Positions 34,161 through 44,971 of a stretch of 64,000 bases of DNA are shown here, piece after piece. The stretch's first letter is position 1; every line of letters begins with the position of its first letter. The stretch comes from Coleophoma eucalyptorum (lineage: Eukaryota; Ascomycota; Leotiomycetes; Helotiales; Dermateaceae), in contig JALRME010000023.1 in the NCBI GenBank assembly GCA_026120035.1, positions 558,001-622,000 of the forward strand. The letters run 5' to 3'. The notes beneath the pieces were generated by a model. That model had not been told where the DNA came from. It did no database searches and saw nothing but the letters and a program-made list of their open reading frames with translations. A program made the translations under genes and the position numbers.

Positions 34161-35520
34161 CTATGAATTGAGTTTCGCATCCCTATACAATGGCCATTCC
34201 TTTGGCTCCCTTCCCTTCGGCCAAGGCATGTGCTTGTTCGCTTCGGTAAGCAGAGGAAGGACTATCTCGCGATTGGCATTTGCCTTGAGCTCAGATTGAC
34301 AGAGTACTCAGATGCACTTACGATATTGTTCGAAATTTGTCAAGCTCATGTTTTTCAGATGGGCTTCAAATTCCTTGCTGTCAGGGTTCCATTGATCTAG
34401 GTTGTCGGCAGTCACTTCCTGTTCTTGCATTGACGTCCATCCTTCCTGCGATGACCGTGAAGGAACTGAAGCTTCAGGAAGCTGCGCTGGAGTTGTAGTT
34501 TGTTGTTCTCCCTGCACTTGGTGCGAGGTGACTTGATTGACGGGAGTTCGCCGTGCATTTGTAATAACCTGTGTTATGGGCTGTGGTGGTTTGACCTGCG
34601 GTTCCAATGGAGAAGCCAAAGCTGTGGGAAATTGTGTTCCTGTTGCTACAGCTTGGATATTGAACTGCTGCAGAATTGGATAATCAACCGTGCTATGATT
34701 CCACTGTTGCGGATTCATTGCTTCAAAGTCATACCAAGGAGGCGGCTGTAGAGAAGGAGGGTATTGCATACTAGGCGGACTTTGAAAAACAGAATGATTT
34801 TGTGGAGCGGGAGGAGCATAGAAGGCAGGTGGTGGATGAGAATTTAATGATGGTTGAAAAGCAGGTGGACAGTTATTCTTGATTCCGCGGTCAGTCTCGG
34901 AGCCTGATACTTTTTATAGACGAGATTACTGACCGCGATGTAATTTCCTTGTTGAGAATACACTTCGTGATAATTAAGCCCAGGTTGAGTATATTGAGGA
35001 GGCCCATGATGTAAAGAACAAGGCGGATTATAAGGATGATAATGGTATGCTGGTTTATCCGGCTGCTGCAGTGGTCCATCATATTGCTGTTGCGAAGGAA
35101 GGTACTGGTAATTACTTGCTAAAGCCATGGCTGGAGTAACCGAAGTTTGATGGTGATTATAGCCAACTTGAGGCTCAAGGGGTGTCGCAATATTCTGAGA
35201 TGGTCTAGCATTACCATACAATATTCTGTTGGCATCGGTGGCCTGAACTGGCTGTTGTGAGTTTTGTTCGTACTGTATTCCTCTTCGGACTCTCTGCTCT
35301 TGCATTCTATAAAGGTATGCTAGAGAATCCTCTCTTTGTTGCTCCATATAGAGAAAAGACTGGTCCATTCTCTGAAACGCGAATGAGTACATGAACAATG
35401 AATATGTTGGATTGAATTAGGATGTACCTGAGCGTAGTTAGAAATTGAGCCAAGACGTTGAGGTTTTGGTGACAGGATGTTGGACTCGTCTGTGTGACGA
35501 GTATCTTGTTCGGGCGGCAT
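34161..35520 (-). CDS. Q/P/Y-rich protein with conserved-looking C-terminal tail (395 aa)
   Basis: Four exons (35520-35428, 35371-34934, 34877-34322, 34261-34161), with introns of 56, 56 and 60 bases, encode 395 residues. The start is MPPEQDTRHTDESN. A short helical segment with EQQREDSLAYLYRMQEQRVRRG follows. The middle is Gln/Pro/Tyr-rich. The end changes character: DLDQWNPDSKEFEAHLKNMSLTNFEQ is followed, after the last intron, by YLLPLLTEANKHMPWPKGREP and KEWPLYRDAKLNS. That Trp/Pro-rich ending is non-repetitive and may be the functional part. No named family. It is head-to-tail with the other Q/P-rich gene, 0.8 kb away. The model depends on hand-chosen splice sites, all of which keep frame. 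Confidence 0.65.
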
Positions 35521-36878
35521 AAGCTGTGTGAGTAGGATCGGTGCTCTCTTCTGAGTTCCTTTGGTGGTAGATTAACCTCTCCGTTACGAGCAAAGATGTC
35601 AGGATCGTGTCCAGACGTTTTCAAATTCGCTGTTGTTGCAGATATTTGCAAATCGACTGTTTTGGTTCGATCATCCCAGAAACACAGATACATTTTTAGC
35701 ATCAAAGTTAACGGAAAATTGCAATGTAGCTTGGTTTAGATCTGGAAACTACATAGACCGAAGACCATCCGTGCATCTATGACTTACAGCTACCCTGTCA
35801 CCAGCTTCTTCTAAGTGCCCGACTAGGTATTTAGGCTGAACTCTTTGCTAGGTGTTGCGGCCGATGCCGAGTATTTGTATAACTCAGTCTTTCGACGATT
35901 CTAGGACTTTAAGGGTAATTCTATGGGGGCAGGAATCTATTCTTTCCCAATTAATATCGAAGTAGAATACGATCATACTTGAGACTTCGAGCTTTGTACG
36001 GAAGGAGGGACATTTCTTAGTCGCATAAGAAATACTCCTAGAAGAATGCCCCCCAAACTCTGGCTCATCTGGCTTGGGCTATGTTCCAAGAAAGTTACTT
36101 GAGCCTGAGCCTCAACCAAATAATAATGACCCATGCTGGCCATGCGAAGCACCAACTGCCAAAAGAGAGGAAAGCCAAGACAGAACGTTCATTCAAGCAA
36201 TCTAAGCGATCCGATCCGCGAGACACGGGCCACATTACAGCATTCAGCATAGAACCCACCATTATGCCTACATGTGGAAAGTATGACATCTCCTTGTGGG
36301 CACCGGCATTGGTTGACACCGACTGCGAAAATAGCATACCACCATTTGAAAGGGTCGGTACTGACGACACTAGGTCGGCCAATGGACGTAGCAATCCAAT
36401 GTTTGCAGCCACAGCGACTGGAACACCGCTCGGTGACGGTGAGGCGGCACATTATGCTATGAGGCATTGGAAGACTCATTGCAACAGAAGAGTGAGCAGG
36501 ACGGGAACCTGAGTCGTTCAGAAATGCCCGAAGCGGCAAGGCGTGGATGTACGTCGATTACGTCACGGCACGTCGGCAGCTTCCCTGTGCTCATTGTCTA
36601 GATCCGGGCCACCCGTTATCAAGGAACGAGCGGCAGATTTGCGTATCGAAGCCTCGAAACTCGTCCCTTTATAACTTCCTCCTCCTCCCCGTTGCTCTGC
36701 TTCTTGGTTACTCCGGAGCTTCGGTCTCAATCTTCTACACTCTCCACTCTAAGTATTTGTTCCAGCTTGCTCAATTCCTCTTATTCTGTGCTGCGTTCGT
36801 CCAAACAAGCTTCATCATCGCGCTCGTGTGTTTGGCGATAAGCAATCCAGCCTCCTTCTCGTCCCAGCCCATTGCACA
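35521..36878. promoter_or_regulatory. Divergent intergenic region, Q/P-rich gene / phosphate carrier
   Basis: Overlapping frames on both strands (up to 143 codons at 36081-36512) are mutual antisense and lack motifs. 36547-36878 stays open in the frame of the phosphate carrier, but reads like leader sequence. The last 250 bases are CT-rich, as expected for a strong housekeeping promoter. Confidence 0.4.
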
Positions 36879-37904
36879 ATGTCGACTCTTGAAAAAACCA
36901 TGCCTAAGCCAGGCATTGAGCTGTACAGTGGAAAGTACTTTGCAGCTTGCGGTCTTGGCGGTATCATTGGTGAGTCTACAGCTCCCAATTGCAATTGAGC
37001 TCAAGCTGACATCCCCGCTCTCAGCATGCGGTCCCACTCACACAGCCGTAACACCTCTTGATCTTGTCAAGGTGCGAAGACAAGTCGACCCCAAAATCTA
37101 CAGCTCCAACTTTGGCGCCTGGAAGACTATTTTCCGTAGTGATGGACTGAGAGGGGTCTTCTTTGGTTGGTCGCCAACACTTGTGGGATACTGCTTCCAG
37201 GGAGGTGGAAAGTATGGTTTCTACGAGGTCTTCAAGTACCAATATGGCGAGAAAATGTTCCCCAACGCAAACAAGACCGTCATCTTCTTGGCTGCCAGTG
37301 CTTCCGCGGAGTTCCTGGCGGATATTGCTTTGTGTCCGTTTGAGGCTATCAAGGTCAGGATGCAGAGCACCCTGCCACCATTTGCGCATACCTTGAGGGA
37401 AGGCTGGAGCAAGGTTGTAAAGGATGAGGGTGTTGCTGGGTAAGTCTTCTCTTCTGGATTGCTAGAATCTTTACTAACCCTCCCAGTCTCTACAAGGGTC
37501 TTTACCCACTTTGGGCTCGTCAAATTCCCTACACGATGTGTAAATTCGCAACTTTCGAGACGACCGTTAACTATATTTACAAGTTCCTTGGCAAGCCAAA
37601 GTCGTCATACAACGGACTGCAACAAACTGGTGTCTCATTCGCCGGTGGTTACATTGCCGGAGTCGCATGCGCTGTCATCTCTCACCCAGCAGATGTTATG
37701 GTTTCCCAGCTCAACAGCAATACCAAGCCTGGAGAAGGTGCCGGAAAGGCAATGACGAGGATATACAGCCAGATTGGATTCACAGGACTCTGGAACGGAC
37801 TACCAACGAGAATATTGATGATTGGTACTTTGACCGCTTTCCAGTGGCTCATTTATGATTCTTTCAAGGTGGCGATGGGTTTCCCTACTACGGGTGGTCA
37901 CTAG
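36879..37904 (+). CDS. MIR1: Mitochondrial phosphate carrier
   Basis: Three exons (36879-36969, 37025-37439, 37487-37904) encode 307 residues, the size of yeast Mir1. The carrier imports inorganic phosphate with protons into the matrix for ATP synthesis. The three mitochondrial-carrier repeats are visible by their P-x-[DE]-x-x-[KR]-type motifs: [26 protein letters not shown] and [13 protein letters not shown]. The phosphate-carrier-specific phrases [21 protein letters not shown] and [18 protein letters not shown] are also present. The protein starts [21 protein letters not shown] without a cleavable presequence, as in most fungal members. A possible poly(A) signal AATAAA is near 38110. Confidence 0.97.
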
Positions 37905-38186
37905 AGGTCCTTAATGGAATGGGAGTTCGGGAGATGGGATGTATAGCTATGGTGTTTGGTTTTAACCTGTATATAACACAAATTATTCAAATTTTCAAAG
38001 TTCTGGTTCCCTGACCAGCTGATTGTGTAGCCGTGTGCCGAGATCAAGCGTACAACTTGATGTGATAATCAGGTATGTCTTCGCCATTCCATAGAGAGAT
38101 ATTCATGTAATAAATATTCTGCTTCAGCTTCCATACGCTTTCTCCCCTCGATCACCCCGACTTCAATCCTCGACACTGTCAATTTC

Positions 38187-39155
38187 TCAATCCCCACTCG
38201 AGAATTGTCCACACCACTCAGTCAAAGAAGTACAGATCAATCTCGAAGCCCCCGGGATAATCAGCACGGCTTCCTGCTGTATCTGTTCCAAAAGCGAGCA
38301 ATAAAACCACCCAATGATATTCTCACAATCCTCAAAGCCGGCCTTTGCAAAATTGGTCGGGATGCTCGTTGTATTCGCGCAGATGCTCTCTACCAGTCCG
38401 AAGCACGATGCGATGACTTTGGCTGGCAGGAGTGGCGTGGCAGTTGCTGTTGCTGATGAGGAGGGCGATGCCGTGGTTGTGAAGATGGATGTGGTGGTTT
38501 GGGTCAGGGTTGTGGTGGAGGCTGCAAGGGTGCTGAGGAGGGTTGTGCCGATAAGAGAAATAATGCTGGAGGTGGTGGTGCTGGTTGAGATGGAGACGGT
38601 GGTGGAGATGGAGGTCGATATTGCTGCCGGTACCTCTACACTTGTAATCACCGTCGTCGCTGTCTCTAGCTTGGTCACGAAAATCGTACTACTCAGCCTC
38701 GTTCCATCCGGAGCAGAATTCTTGTGGGCCTTGGAAATGACTTGTGTGATCGGGTACACAGCTGCTGCGATGACGATCAAGGTTACTAGGAGCGTGATGA
38801 GGATGTACCAATGGCTCTTGCGTAGCTCTTTACGCGGTCTGTAGAAGTTTATAGGGATTGACTCCTGTTGGTGGTACTGTGGTTGATGCGGAGCGATTGG
38901 CTGAGTCAGTGATTGAGGTTGTGGTATGTCTTGCGGTTGAAGGTGAGATGCCGAGGCGTGCCAGGATGGAGGGTGTGGTGCGACGTCTTCCATCTCATAT
39001 GAAGAGCTATCGCCCGTATGGTAGGTTGGTGCTGGAGTTGCTGCTCCTTTGATTGGTATTACGGGGTCTTTATGGCTCATCTCTGCGTTGTTGATAGGGT
39101 TGTGGAGCTGGGTTTGTTCATATCCTTGCTCTGGGTGACTATAAGCTTTTGACAT
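38187..39155 (-). CDS. Type II single-pass membrane protein with Ser/Thr-rich stalk and six-Cys tail
   Basis: The single open frame encodes 322 residues. Residues 1-105 are hydrophilic, Pro/Gln-rich and probably cytosolic. A basic stretch RPRKELRKSH precedes one membrane helix at about 116-138 (WYILITLLVTLIVIAAAVYPI), so the positive-inside rule puts the N-terminus in the cytosol. Residues about 155-250 are almost pure Ser/Thr/Ala, a likely O-mannosylated stalk. The last 70 residues carry six Cys (C-x7-C, C-x8-C, C-x6-C) with FGLVESICANTTSIP and a hydrophobic LLEQIQQEAVLII. It resembles cell-wall sensors in layout but with reversed topology. No named family. No intron is required. Confidence 0.75.
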   Translation of the reverse strand: MSKAYSHPEQGYEQTQLHNPINNAEMSHKDPVIPIKGAATPAPTYHTGDSSSYEMEDVAPHPPSWHASASHLQPQDIPQPQSLTQPIAPHQPQYHQQESIPINFYRPRKELRKSHWYILITLLVTLIVIAAAVYPITQVISKAHKNSAPDGTRLSSTIFVTKLETATTVITSVEVPAAISTSISTTVSISTSTTTSSIISLIGTTLLSTLAASTTTLTQTTTSIFTTTASPSSSATATATPLLPAKVIASCFGLVESICANTTSIPTNFAKAGFEDCENIIGWFYCSLLEQIQQEAVLIIPGASRLICTSLTEWCGQFSSGD

Positions 39156-40329
39156 TTTGATGAGGCTATGAATGGCTTTAAGATCAGAGATCGTGGAACG
39201 CTATGTATTTTAATAATGAGAATTGAGCGCTGTTGGAATTCTGCTTTCAAGGTGTTGGGTTTGAATGAGTGATGAAGGTTGCTTATTGGAGTAGCGAGGC
39301 AGAAACAATATGTATGGAGGAATTCAAAAGTAGAATGCTAGCGAGCGTGAATTGATAAGAAGCAAATGAATTGGTCTCTGAGATCCCATAGAGAGATTTT
39401 TATTGGAAAGCTATGCAACTAGGACGATTAGATATTTAATCACTGATATGACTTTTAAGCGACGAGGTTATGAATTCTTTCCAATGCAGGTCACGTTGTG
39501 GTATACTCCTATATCCGAACTTGGAACAGAATTGACGAAAGCTGGTCTCTCTCCTTTTCTAGGTATCTTAAGATACTCCGCAAATGAAGCTGTTTTCTAG
39601 TTATTTCTCTACTCTAATGACCAAGGTCAACATCGCAGTGTAGGGGACTCTGTTTCACTCTATTACGAAATGGTATTGCTCACAATGGATTGCGTTAGCC
39701 CCTTTATTGAATTATGGTTTGAATACTTTACAGTGGCTCTTTCACTCTCGTCAAGTTGATATGACTTTCTCTTAGCAGTTGGTCAAAGATGTGAGGTGAT
39801 AGCATAATATCAATGCTTCTGCTCGCTTGAAGATGCTTGATTTAGAGATTTCTAAGAAAAATTCAAGTATAGGTAACGGCCGAAAGCTCTCGTCAGCCTA
39901 CTACCTTGCTCGGAAAAAGAATGAGTAACTGAAGTGGGGACTTCTTCGAACAATGGGCTATCCTAAAGAAAAGTAGACAATGAATGTATTTTCCTTTCCT
40001 TTCATTTCAAGACTATCTAACAAAGGCTTTCGTAATTCAATCATCCTAGGACTCGATCTAATGATAAGCTTTAAGATACTTCTTTCAACTAATAATAATC
40101 AACAAAGAGGCAAAGAAGCAAAGAATGAGGACAATAATCTATTCAACAATGTATCTTTGTCCGACGGAGTTGAAAATGGATCTATAATCCATGACATTTC
40201 CGTATTGGCTTTCGATCCTCCAGATCATCACACAATATCATTCCGCGCTCTTTCACCTGCTCTTCACAGCAGCCTTCTCCAACAAACTCTAACAACAAAT
40301 CAAATCCCACAAACCCAGCTACAGAAAAC
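39156..40329. other. AT-rich gene-free interval
   Basis: Between divergent gene starts. Small frames such as 39980-40333 and its antisense have no protein-like pattern. It should hold the promoters of the membrane protein and of the RING-like gene. Confidence 0.4.
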
Positions 40330-41028
40330 ATGAACCCACTCATTGCACTCATTGAGATGCCCACCATTTTCGCCAGACTCAGAAAAGCTTGTGAGAATCC
40401 CAACACCCTCTGAGATTGGAAAGACGTTGTTGCCAGCAACTTCTCCGAACCTCTGAACGACGAAGATTTTCAATGGTTGAACTGGATAGCTCTATACCTT
40501 CAATTCTATCCCTGGTACACACATCCCGCTTGCGGCCTCCAAGATTTGGAAGACGTTGCCCACAGTGCCTCAAGACCTCTGAGCGACAATGATTTTGAAG
40601 AGTTGAACCGCTCATTTCCATATCTTGAAGTCTATCCCTGGTACGTACGTTCTAATCACGCCCGAGATTTCCGAACCGCGGCTTTGCCAGTTGAATTTGA
40701 TCTGCAGAGTCTTCCTGCTGCAATGCGCATTGAAGAGGAACGACGAACTAACCTACCACGAACTCTTAGACAAAATATTAAGGTCTTTCCACGATTTATA
40801 GGACCCCTCCTTGAAGACACAATTTGTCCTATCTGCAGAGACAATATGGAAGAGTTCCCGCGCGATCCCGTCAAGGTTACATGCTGCAACCAGCATTTTG
40901 GTCGGGAGTGTCTGGAGACTTGGTACAGCGACGGACTTGAGGGAGCCGGGGCTACATCCTGCCCATTGTGCAGAGAAGAACAGACAGATATTTTGCACCC
41001 GAGATCAAGGCTTACAGAAATGCAGTGA
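40330..41028 (+). pseudogene. RING-finger-like protein gene interrupted by one in-frame TGA
   Basis: From ATG 40330 the frame runs 27 codons, meets TGA at 40411-40413, then stays open to 41028. The translation on both sides belongs together: the part around the stop (ACENPNTL, stop, DWKDVVASNFSEPLNDEDFQWL...YPWY) is an imperfect copy of the next segment (ACGLQDLEDVAHSASRPLSDNDFEEL...YPWY). The C-terminal half has a RING-type zinc motif, CPIC...TCCNQHFGRECLETW...CPLC, with unusual spacing at the fourth and fifth ligands. If the stop is real, an ATG at 40723 would still yield a 102-residue RING-only protein. It could be a recent pseudogene, a readthrough gene, a sequencing error or a truncated but working gene. 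A likely role, if intact, is a ubiquitin ligase. Confidence 0.6.
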
Positions 41029-42329
41029 CGCCTTGGTGGACCAAGGTTCTTCGTGACGACGACGACTTGTGCAGCGAGGAATATGGCTGTGACTATATGT
41101 TGGATATATAAGCACTCTGCCCCAGGGAAGAGCAACATGATCAGGTACAAGTCTAGGGGGTAAGATAGACACTCAGGTGAACGTTAAGGTATGAATTTCA
41201 TATATTTCTTTCCTAATCAATCCAAAGTCCAGTCTATGTAATTTGTAGCGCCTTAGACCTGTGACTGTACACTGCAGACGTGATTCTTAATATTGCTTTG
41301 ATAATCAAACAGAGAGTAAAAAGGCCTTTTTCCAACCTTCGCCGTCTGTAAATTCTGGATGGCTGTAAAATTTGGCTGACAAGCAAATATGAAGCACCGA
41401 CATAACACACACAGTACGGCCTTTCATGAAGACCTCGCTTATGGGTATGGAGAACCCACCCAGACCCAGAATTCCTGGATCTCCAGCCTCACGCGTAAAC
41501 CAAAAATACGGGATTTGCATCTATCGCGTTCGTTGAGCAGGAATAAAAATAGTTGGGAAGCAGCCAAAGGAGCCAGCCAAGCATCTCATTTGCTCCAAGG
41601 CAGATATCGCATCTATGCCAGCAAAACGCCGACGGTGATGCCAAGCACAATCTGGTAAGCGACGTCGGAAACAGCCATAGCCATGCCACGCCGATTTCGA
41701 AGGATCAACAGCATTCTGCACGAACATAAGCAAGATTAGAGTTGGCTGCATTGGCTCAATTCCAACCTCCAGGATGCTTTACCCACCAGTCTCTGCAGAA
41801 CCAGCACATGTCACCTCTTGGCTGCGCACCCGGATGGATACCAGCCCCGTCCGAACAACAACCACCCGTTTGCCCACCTGAAGGACTCTGATGAGCAGGG
41901 AAGACATGGAGGGCAAATGATGTGCGATGTGTTTGCATATACTGCTCCTATACATATAATCTCGTTCGAGCTCCTCTCTCCAAATTTCGTTTCCTTCGAA
42001 GCTTTCGCTCGTCCATGGCTAGCGCTTGTTCCGCGAACGCCCATCACACTGCATCGTGTACAACCTTCCCAGGGCTACAATCTTGACTAACTGGGATGAC
42101 GTTGTATGGAGACACGTTACATGCCTGCAAGATAGAGGGGAAAGAAGGAGCCTCATGCAGGAAAGCGCCTGCACGAGGCAAAATGGCTGAAGCTATCTGC
42201 CATATGTAGTAGTGCCATGCTGCACCTGATCAAAAAGTTTTGAAGTTCGATCTTGCACCTTCATTTTGTCTCCATCTCCAAAGCTTCTCCAAAGAATTCC
42301 CCTGCAGACCTACCGCTGCCGCTATCAAG
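41029..42329. other. Gene-free interval with weak small frames
   Basis: Several overlapping frames of 60-90 codons lie at 41300-42090 on both strands. One minus-strand set is Cys/Trp-rich, but no frame shows a start, splice pattern or family that I can support. Confidence 0.35.
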
Positions 42330-43578
42330 ATGGATCTCATCCGCTCGGTTTTCAGCTCAAATGTCTTGAGGTCAAGCAGAGCCCAGACTCCGGTACCTTC
42401 TACCCGCAAAAGCAAAAGAAACAGTGCCGGGGCCAAGTTAGCACCAGCAAGTGAGGAGGAAGAGCAGAGCATTCAGACAATATTGCAGATACATACTGGG
42501 CTTTTGGCGCGAGGTCCAGATTTGCAGCCATGTGATGTCGTAAATGAATCATTTGGCAGGCTAGTCAGTTTATGTGCGAGGATATTACCAGAAGGCGTAG
42601 TTTCGAGAGTATGGAGCCTTCCCTCTTTAAATGCTTCATTATGACTTCCTGAGCTAACGAACCCTCAGATTCGACAAGATCCACGAATTGTAGAGATTCT
42701 TCCGTCCCTTCGCCATATATGCGCAACAGCGGAAAGTCATTTGGAAGCATATTGGGCTGGCCAGATTTCGGAAGCAGATGACGGTACATATCACTTCCGC
42801 CTGGGGATTTGAAAATGCAGCAATACTGATATCCGCGCAGCAAACAAAGCACTTAAAGGTTTCCCATACTATCAAAATTATGTCGACTTAACCCGCATGG
42901 AACTCAATTCAATCCTGTCCATATCACCAAAAAAGCCACAGAAGATAGCATTTATTGGATCCGGGCCTCTGCCATTGACATCACTATGTTTAGACATGGC
43001 TCTGAACGGTACATTATCTTGTGGCCAAGACTCGGATTCTTACTCGCCCGCAGGTTCTAACTCGACGGAACAAGATACTATAATTCTTAACATAGACCAG
43101 AGCAGTCCTGCAATTACCCAGTCTACAGCAATGTACTCTAAACTCAACCCAACCTCTAATTCCGCAAACCCCCAGACCATGCAATTCCAACATAGCGAAG
43201 CTTCTTCGCCAATCACCAACTTGGCAGGCTTCGATGTTGTATACCTGGCGGCCTTGGTGGGTTTGACGGTGGAGGATAAGGAAGATATATTGATCTCTGT
43301 TGTAAAGAAGATGGATGCTGGCGCGTTACTGGTGATTAGGAGTGCATGGGGTTTGAGGGGATGTCTCTACCCTGTAAGTTCTGTCTTTAAGAGACTTCTC
43401 CCTTCCAGCCTCCCACTCTCGTCTCCGAGATGTGGGACTCGTATGAGAGCATAACTGACATTCAAATTAGGAGTTTGACCCTACTTCTAAGAAAGTACTG
43501 GAACACCTCGACATTCAGCTTGTGGTGCACCCTTTCAATCACGTAGTGAACTCGGTTATCGTGGCTAGGGTGAAGTGA
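42330..43578 (+). CDS. Nicotianamine synthase-like protein
   Basis: Four exons (42330-42608, 42669-42783, 42841-43373, 43471-43578) encode 344 residues. Nicotianamine synthase condenses aminocarboxypropyl groups from S-adenosylmethionine into the metal chelator nicotianamine. The family core is clear: KIAFIGSGPLPLTSLCL (SAM-binding loop), ILNIDQSSPAI (the strand ending in acidic residue), FDVVYLAALVGL, and GALLVIRSAWGLRGCLYP at the start of the last strands. The second exon GFPYYQNYVDLTRMEL and the last exon HPFNHVVNSVIVARVK also match the family. Fungal homologues are known, including a Neurospora one shown to make nicotianamine. The first 40 residues are low-complexity. It is probably cytosolic, with a role in Fe, Ni, Zn or Cu handling. 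Confidence 0.9.
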
Positions 43579-44971
43579 TTGAGCGGGGAAGTATTGGGTT
43601 CTTATAGTGGGACCAGATAGAAGATTGGATCGTGGGGGGGGGGGGCTTGGCAGTTGACAATGACGTTAAGAAAGCCCAAGATACTCAAGTCTTAAAACCC
43701 AATGCTACAAAGCAGGTCCACGACCAGAAAGGTCGTAAATGTAATCAACCACTCAATCCGAATAATTTATCAGAGAGAATTTCTTCAAAGAATACCTGTT
43801 ACAGGGCGAAACATCTTATGGGGTCGCCGAACTTCTCCGCTTCCATTTGATCACTGAATCTATATGGATTCATAGCTCTGTTGTTTTTATTCATGCAGAA
43901 TCTGAATTGTCTTGATGTGGTCAACTGAAGGACTCGATCCGTCGAAGATAGTTGGTGTTGCTGCACTTGCTATATCAAGTTGGCCCATAGACGAATCTCC
44001 TACGGGTGATGTATATATGTAGCTTGTCACAAATGCTCACTTAGTCTGCAGCTCGCTTGGGTCTAGTATTGAAGACAACGGCAGCTTTCCAAGTTAACCA
44101 GCGAACGTACTCTGCCATCAACTACGGGTGAGAACGGCCAATAGGGAGAGTGTTCTCCAGTCTTGCTCTGTCATGTCACGCAGATCTATCTCTTCGGGCT
44201 TCTTGCTCCTCCCTTCCGACACGAACGATGTGCCCTCTCATTCACCCCGGACCACCGCAAGGACAAGGACCACAACATCAAGACCAGTTAACAGCACGGT
44301 ATCCAGCGTCACTTCTCTACCAACGGCAGGAATCCCTCCCCGGCATCTCCATCCAACTCCACCATGACCTCGCAAACGTCCATCTTCACACAGCCTAGAG
44401 AAACATGAAGCCCTTCCCTCACAAGCAGGATCCTTAGCGGAAAGGTACTAAATACCCGCTTTAGAGACACAAGAAGTGTAGGAGATTGGTGGTTCTAACG
44501 GGTGGGGAATACGCGGCTTCGCTATGAGGCGTAGTAGCTGGCCTGCTGTGCCCTAGCCGGATTGCGTCTCTGCTCCGAGCTTGAGCTGGTTGAGGTGATG
44601 TTGTTTTTTTTGCTTGAGCCTGTTTCGAAAGCACTTTCTAGCAGGCCATGGATCGGTCGGAGGTTTTGCTAATGCCTGCTGCCCCAGATGCGTGAGGGTC
44701 CAGAAGACGGGATGTGAAAAGGGACGACGAAGATGCAGTCTTTCACCTGTGCCTCCCTCTACACTTACGCTCGAGACAAGAGTATTTCACGTATTGGATA
44801 ACTGTGGGTTGTTTGTAATTTCTGGTCGTAACCAGCATTCATATCGTAGTTTAAAAGGTCTAAAATCTTGGATATCTAAAGAAGCGCTCGGTACAACTCG
44901 TACAGCGAACATAATAGTACATAGGAAACGGTCGTTAAAATAGGGTAATTGGTCGAAAGCGGAAAGGATTG
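43579..44971. other. Convergent gene-free interval with a G homopolymer
   Basis: About 43634-43646 is a run of roughly twelve to thirteen G, just after the NAS-like gene. The rest has only overlapping short frames. No RNA gene was recognised. Confidence 0.4.

Noticed and set aside
36081..36512. 143-codon plus-strand frame upstream of the phosphate carrier
   Set aside because: It is mutually antisense with two minus-strand frames and shows no motif.
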